Source: CBDCUW01 sp963734865
GTDB taxonomy: Bacteria > Planctomycetota > Planctomycetia > Pirellulales > Pirellulaceae
Assembly: GCA_963734865.1 (NCBI GenBank)
Contig: CAVTIV010000011.1
Location: 1-64,000 of the forward strand
Length of the DNA: 64,000 nucleotides
Reading direction: 5' to 3'
The translations under genes and the position numbers were made by a program. Shown here in pieces: positions 43,768-53,812 of the stretch (the first letter of the stretch is position 1; each line of letters begins with the position of its first letter). The notes beneath the pieces are model-generated. The model saw only the letters and a list, made by a program, of their open reading frames with translations. It was not told the DNA's origin and ran no database searches.

Positions 43768-45133
43768 CTACTTGTTCCACCACCAGCTGCTATTGCTGGA
43801 CGCGATTGCGATGGCCCGTTTATCAGCGACCGTGGGATCGGTCGTTTGGTTCTCAACGATCTCAAATGCATTGATGTCGACACCACCCGATGCGGTCACA
43901 ACCCAACCGGCTCGGCCCTTGATGAAGCTGCACTGCGGATCGATCGATTTGGGAATGTCGTACGATATCGGCTGAATCGTATCACCATCGTGCATCAGGA
44001 CCGACAGGTCCAACCCGGCTCGTTTGTCCAATTGTTCTTGGACGATCAAGGTGGAAACGACGGTCAGATCCATGATGTTTTGCAGGTCCGCAAAGACCGA
44101 CACTTCTCGTGACAGGTCGGCGAAAGCCTCCGTCATTTTCTCGGCCCACGCTTGGGCGACTTTGTCAGTGCGTCCGCCCCCCTTCGCCGAGCCATCCTCC
44201 GCAATGATGTCTTGCTCGGTCAACGTTTTGACTCCTTGGCCCGACAACTTCCAGGCGAGCCCATCTTCGCTCTTGGACAATGAATCGTAGTCGCATGCCA
44301 TCCACCAACGTGGGTTCTGGCCCGCTCCGTGTCGGCTGTTTTTCGACATTTGCAGGTAACTGGGCAAGCCTGGCGACCGGGGACGGAGTCAATCCCATCG
44401 CCACCCGCTTCATCTCGAAGTCGGCAGCGACCAGCGTTCTCGCATAACGGCTATCGGTGGGAATGCCGGCAAGGTAAATCATCTGGGGGCCAAAGGCTTC
44501 TTTCATCGATGCTTCCAAGCCAACCGGGTTTTGTCCGGGGCGAAGCTGCACATGGCTGAGCATCTGTTGCAAACGGCGTCGTCCTTCGGCGGTCGGTTCG
44601 ATCGAGCAGCTGATGCCACCATTGCGAGCGGTTTCGACGGCACGCAGCGCGACAACGAGGTCGACCAAACGCATCGTCGATCCACCGGTCACTTTGCCAA
44701 CGACGGAACCATCATTGCGAAACACCCATGGCTCCGCCGGTCCGGCAATCACGATGTCGTGCTTATCCTTGTCGACGAACACATATTCAATTCGCTGCAG
44801 CCCGGCCAGAAACTCAACTTCGTCCGGTAGCGTCCCGGCTTGATTGGCTTGGATGATCGCTTGTTGAAGGCCCCTCAGCGAGATCATTCGCATGTCGGTA
44901 ACCTTGGCCATGTCCCCGGGGGCAGCCTCGGTCGACTCACGTACCAATTTGGCGAGTTCCTTTTGTTCTTCGATCGTGGCCGCGCGGACCACGCCCGCAC
45001 CGTCGATCATCACACCACCAACCGCGTTTCGGCTATTTCCGCTAAAACCGGCATGCACGGCGGATGCCAGGCAAAGGATTCCCACTGACCATGCGGCAAC
45101 GAAACGGGATAAACGTTTAGGGTCCAAATCCAT
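43768..45133 (-). CDS. DUF1598-family secreted protein (one frameshift)
   Basis: The planctomycete DUF1598 family is supported by the readable block RMISLRGLQQAIIQANQAGT and by QRIEYVFVDKDKHDIVIAGP, which are typical. ATG 45133 has a GGAG site and starts a signal peptide (MDLDPKRLSRF, then a hydrophobic run to AVHAG). The frame open to 44165 is correct to about 44340. The other frame then continues (NSRHGAGQNPRWWMACDYDS, EQLDKRAGLDLSVLMHDGD) to 43768. The whole is about 455 residues. Function is unknown; the protein is exported. Confidence 0.75.
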
Positions 45134-45572
45134 CGAATGGATCTCCGGGGTGGCCACCTACGTTCGCCGGGCGAACGCTGCTAGCACGGGTGATTGAGGA
45201 TTGACGAGAGAACTAATTCTGAACGAAAAATTGTCCGATTTCGAGCGAAAAGTCGAGATTCCCTAGAATAGTCGGGTGCGTTTCATCCGGCAACACAAGC
45301 TTGCGTTTGAAAGCCTGATTCCCAACCCATTGCCTGGAAGCGAGGTCGAGCCGAGCGATCGCGGCAACCGGACCATCGCGGTGGCTGGGTGAGAAATGCG
45401 GAAACACGCCGCGTCAACGGGGGGACCGAAATCCGACCAGACGTTAGAATTGGCACATTGAGCCCAGCCTTGAGCCCAGCCTGCGATCGCGCTCGACCGC
45501 GATGCTGCTTAGACTTAGCGCTCGCAAAAACCAACTTTTCGACCCATCCGCTCCTAACTTCGATCGATCCCG
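45134..45572. promoter_or_regulatory. Divergent intergenic region, DUF1598 / sigma54 activator
   Basis: About 440 bp with no recognisable gene. It should carry promoters for both flanking genes. A 12-bp tandem repeat (TTGAGCCCAGCC twice) lies at 45458-45481. No -24/-12 sigma54 promoter (TGGCAC-N5-TTGC) was found; TGGCACATTGAGCCC at 45451 has the first half only. Confidence 0.4.
45458..45481 (+). repeat. 12-bp tandem repeat (2 copies)
   Basis: TTGAGCCCAGCC occurs twice head to tail, about 90 bp before the sigma54-activator gene. Confidence 0.8.
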
Positions 45573-47591
45573 TTGCACTCTGACGATTCCGATTCCGGCG
45601 ATCGCCCCGCGTCCTCCGCAAGTGCGAAATCTGGTGCCTATCTGGTGCTTCGCAGCGCGGGACGTTGGAGCGATGTTTTTCGGCTCTCGCCACCAGCCGA
45701 GGCGGTGATTGGTCGCGCCTCATCGAACCAGATTGCGATTCGCAGCGACCAGGCGAGTCGCCGCCATGCACGCATCTATTGGGGGGGAGACCACTGGGTT
45801 ATCGAAGACCTGCAGAGCCGTAACGGGACTTTTCTCAATGGAAAACGATTGGACTCGACCGAGTCGCTGAACGATGGTGATCTGATCGAGGTGGCTGGTT
45901 TTGCGATCACGTTCACCGGCCGGATCGATGGAGGTCTGGGAGAACCTGTCGTTTCGCCGCAATCGTCGCAAGTCACAGACGATCAGCTGACCATGGAAAT
46001 GGATGCCGGAACGATTACCGATCGTCGCCGGCGAAGCCGTTTTCTGCACGAGCCGTTTGGGTCATCGCAATCGAACAAAGGAAGCGCTGCCAGTCACTCA
46101 TTGTTGCAGCTTGCATTCTCGCTGGCACGGTGCGACCAATCGGCCGTTGCTGTCGAAGCCGTGCTCGATCTGTTGGCCGGCCAGCTGCATTTCGATACCG
46201 CTGGGGTTTACGTTTGGGATGCCGCAAAGCCGCCGGTAAAGATAATCGATGTCCCGCTGGTTGCGACGCGTCAATCGGGGTCGCGCAGTTATCGTCGTCC
46301 GCCGGACGTCTTGATCGAGTCGGTTGCCAGCGAGGATGGGCAAGCCGTGTTGGCAAGAAACGTGGTTGGTGACGATCAACTGGCCACCGAAAATAGCCGG
46401 GGCGAGATCGACGTCGAGAGCGTGATCATCGCACCGGTACGGGATCGTGAAGGCCTGCTGCGGGGCATGATCCACCTGACAACCACGGCCGGCGAAGCGC
46501 CGCTGGGTAGTGATGACTTGGAATATGTGGTCGCTGTCGCGGAGATCCTGGCCGAGTCGCTCTCGAACTTATCCGACCGAAAGCGACTCAGCCGCTCTTT
46601 GAGACACAGTCGAAAGCAAGTTGAACAACTGCAGCAACAACTCGGTGACAAGGTCCGGATCGTTGGCCGCAGTAAAGCGATCACCGAAGTGGTCCAGCAG
46701 ATCCGTCTCGCCGCACCGACCAGCGCGACCGTGCTGGTATTGGGAGAATCGGGCGTTGGGAAAGAGCTTGTCGCCGCCGCGTTGCACCATGCCAGTTCGC
46801 GAAAGGATGGGCCGCTGGTCTGCCTCAATTGCGCGGCGCTGTCGCCGACGCTGCTGGAAAGTGAGCTATTCGGGCACGAAAAAGGTGCCTTCACCGGGGC
46901 GACCGATCGAAAACGTGGCAAGTTCGAGGCGGCCGACGGCGGCACGTTGATGCTGGATGAAATCGGCGAGATGAGTGCCGAGATCCAAGCCAAGTTCCTC
47001 CGTGTCTTGGAGGGCCATCCGTTCGAGCGAGTGGGTGGCCACGAACCGATTCGCGTCGATGTGCGTGTCGTCGCGGCGACAAACCGCGACCTGCAATCGA
47101 TGGTCCGCGATGGCCATTTTCGGCAAGATTTGTACTACCGGCTGCATGTCATCGAGATTGTTGTCCCGCCATTGCGTCAGCGCGGAAACGATTGCCTGCT
47201 GTTGGCGCAATACTTTCTCGATCGATTCAATTCCGAGATCGGACGCAAGATCGAAGGGTTTACCGAAGCGGCAAAAGCAAGGCTCGTGAATTATCCGTGG
47301 CCCGGAAATATCCGTGAACTGAAGAACGTGGTCGAGCGGGCAGTGGTTCTGAATACGAAATCTGAAATTGACGAATCGGACTTGTCGCTTGCCCCAGCGG
47401 TCAAAGGCGGATCGGCCAACGTGGCCGGCAGCGATTCGGCGATCGAAATGACCCTTGCCAAGTTGGAACAAAGTCACATTGAACGAGTGCTGCGGCACAC
47501 CAGCGGGAACAAGAGTCGCGCCGCGGCAATCTTAGGGATTGAGCGGAGCACGCTCGACCGCAAGCTGAAGAGATTCGCCGAGGATGCCTGA
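45573..47591 (+). CDS. FHA-GAF sigma54-dependent transcriptional activator
   Basis: This 672-residue enhancer-binding regulator is intact. An FHA domain (phosphothreonine binding) spans about residues 22-115 (AVIGRASSNQIAIRSDQASR, NGTFLNGKRL). A GAF domain spans about 170-330 (FDTAGVYVWDA, GLLRGMIHLTTT). A short coiled coil follows (LRHSRKQVEQLQQQLGD). The AAA+ core has Walker A GESGVGKE near 393, the sigma54-contact motif GAFTGATD near 440, Walker B TLMLDEIGE and the sensor ATNRDLQ. A Fis-type helix-turn-helix closes it (NKSRAAAILGIERSTLDRKL). The FHA domain points to control by Ser/Thr kinases, of which two are in this window. The start is TTG; no better ATG exists. Confidence 0.9.
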   Translation: MHSDDSDSGDRPASSASAKSGAYLVLRSAGRWSDVFRLSPPAEAVIGRASSNQIAIRSDQASRRHARIYWGGDHWVIEDLQSRNGTFLNGKRLDSTESLNDGDLIEVAGFAITFTGRIDGGLGEPVVSPQSSQVTDDQLTMEMDAGTITDRRRRSRFLHEPFGSSQSNKGSAASHSLLQLAFSLARCDQSAVAVEAVLDLLAGQLHFDTAGVYVWDAAKPPVKIIDVPLVATRQSGSRSYRRPPDVLIESVASEDGQAVLARNVVGDDQLATENSRGEIDVESVIIAPVRDREGLLRGMIHLTTTAGEAPLGSDDLEYVVAVAEILAESLSNLSDRKRLSRSLRHSRKQVEQLQQQLGDKVRIVGRSKAITEVVQQIRLAAPTSATVLVLGESGVGKELVAAALHHASSRKDGPLVCLNCAALSPTLLESELFGHEKGAFTGATDRKRGKFEAADGGTLMLDEIGEMSAEIQAKFLRVLEGHPFERVGGHEPIRVDVRVVAATNRDLQSMVRDGHFRQDLYYRLHVIEIVVPPLRQRGNDCLLLAQYFLDRFNSEIGRKIEGFTEAAKARLVNYPWPGNIRELKNVVERAVVLNTKSEIDESDLSLAPAVKGGSANVAGSDSAIEMTLAKLEQSHIERVLRHTSGNKSRAAAILGIERSTLDRKLKRFAEDA

Positions 47592-47830
47592 GCAGGGGCG
47601 CACCGATACCGGTTGCGCACTGTTCCGGCAAAGCTGACGGTTTGCTCGGCACCGCGTGCCGCAACTCGCTCCGCTCGGCCCGGCCTACCGGAACAATAAC
47701 GTCGGATTCAAGGGCTCTTGTGAGATTCATTCGTTCCGCCGATCATCGTTGGCTGCGGGGTCGCCTAAGATGGGGCCGTTCAGATGATGTCCCGCGAACC
47801 ATTCATACGCCTGATCGGAAAGAATCGTCC
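47592..47830. other. Intergenic region before the sugar operon
   Basis: About 240 bp with no gene. It must contain the operon promoter. Confidence 0.35.
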
Positions 47831-48529
47831 ATGAAGCCCATCGTACAAATCTCACTCGACCTGACCACGATTGGTGAAGCGCTGGAGACCGCAGAATTGG
47901 CGATTCGCGCCGGAGTCGATTGGTTGGAAGCCGGCACTCCATTGATACTTGCCGAGGGCCTGCGTGGTGTTCGCGCTCTTCGTGAACGATTTCCGGATGT
48001 GCCGATCGTCGCCGATTTGAAAACGATGGATGGTGGATATCTGGAGGCAGAAATGATGGCCAAGGCGGGTGCGACGCACGTCGTGGTGATGGCCCAAGCG
48101 CACGAAGAAACGATCAAGTGTGTCGTCAAGGCTGGCAAGGATTACGGCATCGGCGTGATGGGCGATAATTTGGCCTACAAAACGATGGTCGATGGGGCGC
48201 GCCGCCTGGAAGACCTGGGATGTGGATTTATCGTGCATCACATCGGTTACGACGAGCGTCGCGGGATCGCCGCACGCGGCGAGCGAATGCCCAGCCCGAT
48301 GGACGACCTGCGAGCGGTGGTGGAAGCGGTCAAAGTACCCGTCCAGGCCGTTGGTGGTTTGTCGATCGAACAGGCGATCAGTTGCCCCGCTCTTGGTGCC
48401 CCATTGGTCGTTCTTGGCGCACCGCTCACGATCGACGCCGATGCCTTCAAGACCGCCGACGGTGATCTGGAAAGCTCGTTGCGATTGATCTGCGAAAAAG
48501 TTCACGCCCACGGAGACGTATCTGTATGA
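47831..48529 (+). CDS. HUMPS-type enzyme (3-hexulose-6-P synthase / 3-keto-gulonate-6-P decarboxylase-like)
   Basis: This 232-residue TIM-barrel enzyme belongs to the orotidine-phosphate-decarboxylase suprafamily. The family marker D-x-K-x-x-D is seen as VADLKTMDGG near residue 57-66. VDWLEAGTPLI and VQAVGGLSIEQAI also fit the HPS/KGPDC group. It acts on a sugar phosphate in the cytoplasm: either aldol addition of formaldehyde to ribulose-5-P, or decarboxylation of a 3-keto acid sugar phosphate. The absence of a PHI partner and the presence of a dehydrogenase and an isomerase favour sugar-acid catabolism. The start ATG at 47831 removes a non-homologous upstream extension. Confidence 0.8.
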   Translation: MKPIVQISLDLTTIGEALETAELAIRAGVDWLEAGTPLILAEGLRGVRALRERFPDVPIVADLKTMDGGYLEAEMMAKAGATHVVVMAQAHEETIKCVVKAGKDYGIGVMGDNLAYKTMVDGARRLEDLGCGFIVHHIGYDERRGIAARGERMPSPMDDLRAVVEAVKVPVQAVGGLSIEQAISCPALGAPLVVLGAPLTIDADAFKTADGDLESSLRLICEKVHAHGDVSV

Positions 48530-49554
48530 CCCAATCTGCTGCCGTCGTTAATTATTCCGCGGAACCGGGAAGCGTCGAAGTTCGTGAGTTCGCCAAACCC
48601 CAGATCGGTCCCGACGATGTGTTGGTGGAAGTCGCCGCCGTTGGCGTTTGCGGCAGTGATTTGCATCAATGGTCGGCCTCTCACAGCTGGCCGGTGAATT
48701 ATCCGGTCGTGTTGGGACATGAGTTCGCCGGCGTCATTGCCCAGACCGGAACAAACGTTCGAAATTGGTCCGAGGGCGATCGGATCGCCAGTGAGACCGC
48801 GGCGGTGATCGATCTTGACAATCCGATGTCGCGGCGTGGCTTGTACAATTTGGATCCGACCCGCAAGGGCTTTGGCTACGGTGTGGACGGCGCGATGACG
48901 CGGTACGCGCGTGTACCGGCACGTTGTCTGCACCGGGTTCCCGACGCGCTGCCGCTCGATCACGCCGCGCTGACCGAGCCCTGTTGCGTTGCCTACAACT
49001 CCGTCGTCGGCAATTCGCGGATTCATCCGGGCGATCGCGTGTTGGTGATCGGTCCGGGCACGATCGGAATCCTCTGTGCCGCGATGGCCAAGCTCAGCGG
49101 TGGTGATGTCGCGATCCTGGGTCTGGAATCGGACACGGCAAGGTTCGCGGTCGCGAAAAAGTATGGCTGCCATACGTTGACCGATGCCAGCGACTGGGCC
49201 CGAGAGCGGGACGGACTTGGAGTCGACGTCGTGATCGATGCTGCCGGAGTATCCGCGACGCTGAAACTCGCGCTCGAACTCGTCCGACCTGCCGGCTGGA
49301 TCACGAAAGTGGGTTGGGGCCCGAAACCGCTCGACTTTTCGATTGATCCTCTGGTGCAAAAGAACGTCACGTTGCAAGGAAGCTTCAGCCATCACTGGAC
49401 CATTTGGGAACGCGTGCTGGCGATGCTGGCCAGCGGTCAGCTGGATGTCACACCGATCATCGGCGGGACATGGTCACTGGAAAACTGGCACGAAGCATTC
49501 GAGAAGATGCACAGCGGTCAAATCGTCAAGTCGTTGCTGAAGCCATCGATGTAG
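48526..49554 (+). CDS. Zinc-type MDR alcohol/polyol dehydrogenase
   Basis: This 342-residue medium-chain dehydrogenase/reductase oxidises an alcohol group of a sugar or polyol with NAD(P). The catalytic zinc ligands are seen as GVCGSDLHQW (Cys) and VVLGHEFAGV (His, Glu). The Rossmann motif is VLVIGPGTIGILCAAMAKLS near residue 172-191. The four-Cys structural-zinc lobe usual after residue 90 is missing (ETAAVIDLDNPMSRRGLYNL there instead), which is atypical for sorbitol/threonine dehydrogenases. The start overlaps the previous stop by 4 bp (ATGA), so the two genes are translationally coupled. Confidence 0.85.
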   Translation: MTQSAAVVNYSAEPGSVEVREFAKPQIGPDDVLVEVAAVGVCGSDLHQWSASHSWPVNYPVVLGHEFAGVIAQTGTNVRNWSEGDRIASETAAVIDLDNPMSRRGLYNLDPTRKGFGYGVDGAMTRYARVPARCLHRVPDALPLDHAALTEPCCVAYNSVVGNSRIHPGDRVLVIGPGTIGILCAAMAKLSGGDVAILGLESDTARFAVAKKYGCHTLTDASDWARERDGLGVDVVIDAAGVSATLKLALELVRPAGWITKVGWGPKPLDFSIDPLVQKNVTLQGSFSHHWTIWERVLAMLASGQLDVTPIIGGTWSLENWHEAFEKMHSGQIVKSLLKPSM

Positions 49555-49595
49555 CTTTTTCGTCATCTGACAGCCAAGGAACCAAGGAAGATTGA

Positions 49596-50482
49596 ATGCC
49601 CAAGCTCGCCGCCTTTCCAAAACTTTACATGCAACAGCTTTGCAAGGATGGCACGATGAGCATCGCCCAGTGGGTCGATCAGGCGTCCGAGTTGCCGATC
49701 GACGGTTTGGAATGGTACGCCGGGTTTTTGGAGATGCAGGACCAGGCAAACTGGGAACCGATTCGTCGCAAGGTGGAAGAAAAGGGGCTGACGATTCCCA
49801 TGATGTGCTGTTCACCCGACTTCACTCACCCCGATGCCGAGTTCCGGGCCGAGCAGATCGAGCGAGAAAAGTTCTGGATTGACATGACTGCGAAGCTGGG
49901 CGGCAGTTTTTGTCGGGTTCTGTCGGGACAACGGCGCCCCGAATTGTCTCGCCAGGAGGGCGTCCGTCTGGCCGCCGAGTGCATCGACGCATGCGCCCCT
50001 ATGCGGCCCAACGCGGCGTGACCTTGGTGATCGAGAATCACTACAAGGACGACTTTTGGACCTACCCGGAATTCGCTCAGATGATGGATGTCTTCTGCGA
50101 TCTGGTCGACGCCGTGACCGCACCCAACTTCGGCGTGAACTACGATCCCAGCAATACAATCCTCGCCGGCGAAGATCCCTTGGAACTGCTCCGGCGCGTG
50201 GCGAAGCGGGTCGTGACGATCCATGCCAGTGATCGTTACCTGCTAGAGGGAACGATCGAAGACCTTCGGAAGGAAGAGTTAGGTGTCGAGGGTTATGCCA
50301 AGCGCTTGAGCCACGGCGAAGTTGGAAAAGGTCTGAACGACTATGACGCGATTTTTTCGGAATTGAAAAACGCCGGATTCGACGACAATTGGATCAGCAT
50401 CGAAGACGGTGTCGAGGGAATGGACCAACTGGCCAGGAGCGCCGAGTTTCTGCGTCGCAAGATCGCCGAGCATTGGTCATGA
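49596..50482 (+). CDS. Sugar phosphate isomerase/epimerase (one frameshift)
   Basis: This is an AP-endonuclease-2-type TIM barrel enzyme (xylose isomerase-like fold), probably an isomerase or epimerase of the same sugar pathway. The first frame has LPIDGLEWYAGFLEM and GGSFCRVLSGQRRP. After one frame change near 50000, the second begins PYAAQRGVTLVIENHYKDDF, with the Glu and His ligands of the metal site, then NFGVNYDPSNTI and a later HASDRYLLEG. Joined, it is about 295 residues, full length. The GGAAG ribosome site and 41-bp gap to the dehydrogenase support one operon. Confidence 0.82.
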
Positions 50483-50491
50483 GCATTTTCC

Positions 50492-51136
50492 TCAGCTGAT
50501 ATCGCCCAGTTGCTGACGAAGCCTTCTTAGCACGCGGCTTTTCGATTGCCGAACGGATGCCTGAGAGATGCCCAGTTCGTTCGCGATGCGATCGGTGGAT
50601 TGCCCCAGTACCGTGGCGCGCCAAAACGCGTCCCAACTCGCAGTCCGGAATTCCACGCGAACCATGGCAAGCGCACGATGCAACAGCGTCGCGGTATCGC
50701 TCGGCTGGCTCGGCGCATCGTCCGGTAACTCGGGCGCAACCAATTGCTGAAAGTGCCCGAGCGCATCGGAACCGCCCATCGCGTGGGGTTCGCCAGCGGC
50801 GTGCCGAAAGTGATCGCGGATCTTGTTCTTGGTGATCATCCAAACCCAACCGCGAAACCCATGAGTCGACTCTCGCGGCTCGAATCGATCGACCGAGCGG
50901 TGGATGGAAAGAAAGACTTCTTGCAGGATGTCATGAATCTGGTGCTCGGGCACACCCGAGTAGAGACACCATGATCGGACAAGCGGTGCGTACAGATCGA
51001 CCATCCTGGTCCAGGCGTCATCGCTTCCGCAGCGAAGTCCCCCCACCAGACTGAGGCTGGCGGGCGAACTTCCCATCGATGAGGCGGATGAGTCGGTCAA
51101 GTTTTTTCCTGAGGGGAACTCGGAATTGCCAGTCAA
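50492..51136 (-). CDS. ECF-family RNA polymerase sigma factor
   Basis: This 214-residue sigma factor has region 2 (VPEHQIHDILQEVFLSIHRS, then GFRGWVWMITKNKIRDHFRH) and region 4 (DRIANELGISQASVRQSKSR) in the normal ECF order. The leader of about 40 residues is Ser-rich. It is divergent from a Ser/Thr kinase gene, 132 bp apart, and convergent with the sugar operon. The kinase carries an anti-sigma-like zinc motif, so the two probably form one signalling pair (inference from the known ECF-kinase pairs of Planctomycetes). Confidence 0.88.
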   Translation of the reverse strand: MTGNSEFPSGKNLTDSSASSMGSSPASLSLVGGLRCGSDDAWTRMVDLYAPLVRSWCLYSGVPEHQIHDILQEVFLSIHRSVDRFEPRESTHGFRGWVWMITKNKIRDHFRHAAGEPHAMGGSDALGHFQQLVAPELPDDAPSQPSDTATLLHRALAMVRVEFRTASWDAFWRATVLGQSTDRIANELGISQASVRQSKSRVLRRLRQQLGDIS

Positions 51137-51268
51137 ACCATTATGAACAAGTTTTCTGTCACAGACGAACGTTGTTCAAATGAACCCGCAAAGAACCAAC
51201 GCAGACAATCGGCTCGCCAGGCATGCTGGCGAGATCGTATCCTGGAGTACCGGTTTCCGAGAAAAGAC

Positions 51269-53170
51269 ATGATTCATATGGTTTGCCTGACGCCCGAAGA
51301 GATTTCCGACTATTTGCAGGGCCGCCTTCCAGACGAGCAGTGTGACATCGTCGAGCAGCACTTGAGCCATTGTGAGAACTGCGAAGCGATCGTGAGGCAG
51401 GTGGATCCATCGGGCGATTCGTTAATTCGCCACTTGCGATTGACCCCCGATCCGCCTATCGCCGATCGGAGTTGGCAGCGTTGTCTGGAAACGCTGCGCC
51501 AGCTACCCGAACGCGCCGATCCGCCGGTCGCGCCCGCAGCCGGGATCTCGCTGGAGCAGGCGCTCCGTCCCGATTCGGTCTATCATTACCAACTCGGCCA
51601 GCAACTCGGTCGAGGTGGCATGGGGGTCGTCTACAGAAGCTGGCACCCGCAGCTCCATCGCCCCGTGGCGATCAAGATTCTATCGGCTTCTCGAGCGACC
51701 GATGCCCCGTCCATTGCCAGGTTTCAGCGCGAGATGCGGGCCGCCGGCGGTCTGGATCATCCCGGAATTGTCCGCGCCGTGGATGCCGGCATCTGGCAAG
51801 GAACGTACTACCTGGTCATGGAATTCATTGACGGGATTGACTTGTCCCGCCTGGTACATCGCAGCGGTCCGTTGGCCGCTGCCGACGCCTGCGCGCTGAT
51901 GCTGCAGGCGGCCGACGCGCTTCAGTTCGCCCATGAACATCAAGTCATTCATCGAGACATCAAACCGTCAAACCTGATCCTGGCCCGCGATGGAACCGTG
52001 AAGATTCTCGATTTTGGGCTCGCCCGCTTCGAGCACGGCGGTCTCACTAGCCACGAGGCAACCACTGCCGGTCGGCTTGTTGGCACACTCGATTACCTGG
52101 CGCCGGAACAGGCCGCGGGCGTGCAACCGATCGACGCGCGGAGCGACGTGTATGGTTTGGGAGCGACGTTGTTTCGCTTGTTGGCCGGTCGGCCACCGCA
52201 CGGATCTAGCCAGAACCGCCCGATCCTGCAGTACCTGCAAGAGCTGACTCACGAAGACCCCCTGGCGATCGAAACCTATCGCGGCGATCTACCGGAAGAA
52301 CTTTGTCAGCTGATCGCCAATATGCTGTCGCGCGATCCTGAATTGCGGCCACCGACCGCCGGTTGTGTCGCCGAATCGCTGCGGCCACTCGCCGAAGGAT
52401 CCCAGCTGACGTCGCTCGCCGTTGAATCGATTGGGCACGGTGACGAGGCTGCCGACAAGTTCGGAGCGTCGATCGATTCGACGCGCGCCGGCGATGGTCA
52501 TGATTCGCTGCCTGCTGTCGAACAATCACGGCAAACAGAACCGTCTCGCGGCAAAGTTTTCCGTTTTTGGGCAATCGCGACCGCATGCCTGTTGATGGGA
52601 TTGGTCGGTGGGTGGAGCGGCGTCACGCTGTGGCTGAAAACAGGGGAAGCCGCGATCGAAATCCAATCCGAGGTCGATGACGTCACACTCGAGCTGGTCA
52701 AGGACGGCAAAATCGCCGAACAGATCGAGGTGCATCCGGGCGAAAAGGTCAGCCGAATCCGAGTCGGAAAGTACGAGCTTCGGATCGCCGGACAGACCGA
52801 TCATGTCCGAGTCGACCAGAACAGCTTCTCGCTGATGCGAGGCGACCAGCGAATCGTTCGTATCACTCGTGATGCAAACATACCGGCAGAGGATTTGGTG
52901 GTGGTTGGTGAAGCCGATCCGGGTACCGTGGTTCGCCAACAGCTGCAGGCCGTCCAGGCGAAAATCGATGCGCTCAGGGAAAAATTTGGCGACGACGATC
53001 CGGCGGTGATCAAAGCGATTGAAGAGCTCGAGAGGACGAAAAGGGAAATCATGAGGCTTGCATTGGGGGATGATCCCGACTGCGCCAACCAGCAAAGGAC
53101 GCACCTATCAACAGTGGACCGCAATCGTATTACGCGAAACCGATCCGTCGACCGTCGTGGATGCCATTGA
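51269..53170 (+). CDS. Ser/Thr kinase with anti-sigma-like zinc motif, segment 1
   Basis: The N-terminal 60 residues (LTPEEISDYLQGRLPDEQCD, then EQHLSHCENCEAIV) form a zf-HC2-like H-x3-C-x2-C motif, as in zinc-binding anti-sigma factors. The Hanks kinase is complete: GRGGMGVVYRSWHP, VAIKIL, then VIHRDIKPSNLIL, ILDFGLARFE and DARSDVYGLGATLFRLLAGR. A transmembrane helix (AIATACLLMGLVGGWSGVTL) lies near residue 435-455, followed by an extracytoplasmic beta-rich region (GEKVSRIRVGKYELRIAG). I chose ATG 51269 with the GAGAAAAG site over ATG 51143. The true frame changes near 53085, so the listed end is not the protein end. Confidence 0.82.
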   Translation: MIHMVCLTPEEISDYLQGRLPDEQCDIVEQHLSHCENCEAIVRQVDPSGDSLIRHLRLTPDPPIADRSWQRCLETLRQLPERADPPVAPAAGISLEQALRPDSVYHYQLGQQLGRGGMGVVYRSWHPQLHRPVAIKILSASRATDAPSIARFQREMRAAGGLDHPGIVRAVDAGIWQGTYYLVMEFIDGIDLSRLVHRSGPLAAADACALMLQAADALQFAHEHQVIHRDIKPSNLILARDGTVKILDFGLARFEHGGLTSHEATTAGRLVGTLDYLAPEQAAGVQPIDARSDVYGLGATLFRLLAGRPPHGSSQNRPILQYLQELTHEDPLAIETYRGDLPEELCQLIANMLSRDPELRPPTAGCVAESLRPLAEGSQLTSLAVESIGHGDEAADKFGASIDSTRAGDGHDSLPAVEQSRQTEPSRGKVFRFWAIATACLLMGLVGGWSGVTLWLKTGEAAIEIQSEVDDVTLELVKDGKIAEQIEVHPGEKVSRIRVGKYELRIAGQTDHVRVDQNSFSLMRGDQRIVRITRDANIPAEDLVVVGEADPGTVVRQQLQAVQAKIDALREKFGDDDPAVIKAIEELERTKREIMRLALGDDPDCANQQRTHLSTVDRNRITRNRSVDRRGCH

Positions 53171-53799
53171 TGCGTTGGCGACGCTCAGCACCCCTGAAAC
53201 TCACGCCCAGACGTTCGCGACGCTGATGAAGATTGCCCAGTGGAACGAATCTCGTGGATCGGACGTGATTTGCGACGATTACATCAGCTATCTGACGAAC
53301 AAGAGGATCGAAGTTGAATCGCCGAGCGAGTCGTACGGTCGTGGTGCCGGACCAGCGGGACTACAACTGGGAACGGCTTTACCCACCTGTCGCAGACGAT
53401 TGGCGCAACGTCGTCGATGCGATCCTGTCGGCAATCGCAAAGCTACCGGACGATGCACGCGATCGAATCGAAAAAACGATCGACTCGCCGAGCGAAACGA
53501 CCAAGTACATGACATTGCTTGACGCGGCGAAAAGCCGTGACAAAGAGAAGGAGGAGTCGAATATCTCGCTGGTCCGACGGTTTTGTCGAGAGGACCAACC
53601 GGCCGGGGTTCGTGCGCTGGCGAATCACATTTGGCTGGCAAGTCTTGATCAGGAGGCGGGCCAGGATCAGAAGGCCGCCCTGGCGAGCAATGCGAAACCG
53701 TTGGCAAAAGCCGTCTTGGCCACCCTGTTGACGCACAAGCAATGTCCGTTCGGACGCGAAATGGGGACGACCTGCGGAAGGATGATCATGCGAAGATGA
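53058..53799 (+). CDS. Ser/Thr kinase, middle segment (helical repeats, two frame changes)
   Basis: The first frame continues the kinase C-terminal region (QWTAIVLRETDPSTVVDAID) to about 53330. The next continues YNWERLYPPVADDWRNVVDA to about 53760. Both are rich in paired helices of HEAT/ARM type. Each join needs one extra base removed, as at the next join near 53790. No catalytic motif is seen. Confidence 0.55.
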
Positions 53800-53812
53800 A
53801 GATGGATTCGGT

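Noticed and set aside
45440..45470. Possible sigma54 promoter before the activator gene
   Set aside because: TGGCAC is present, but the GC element at the required spacing is not.
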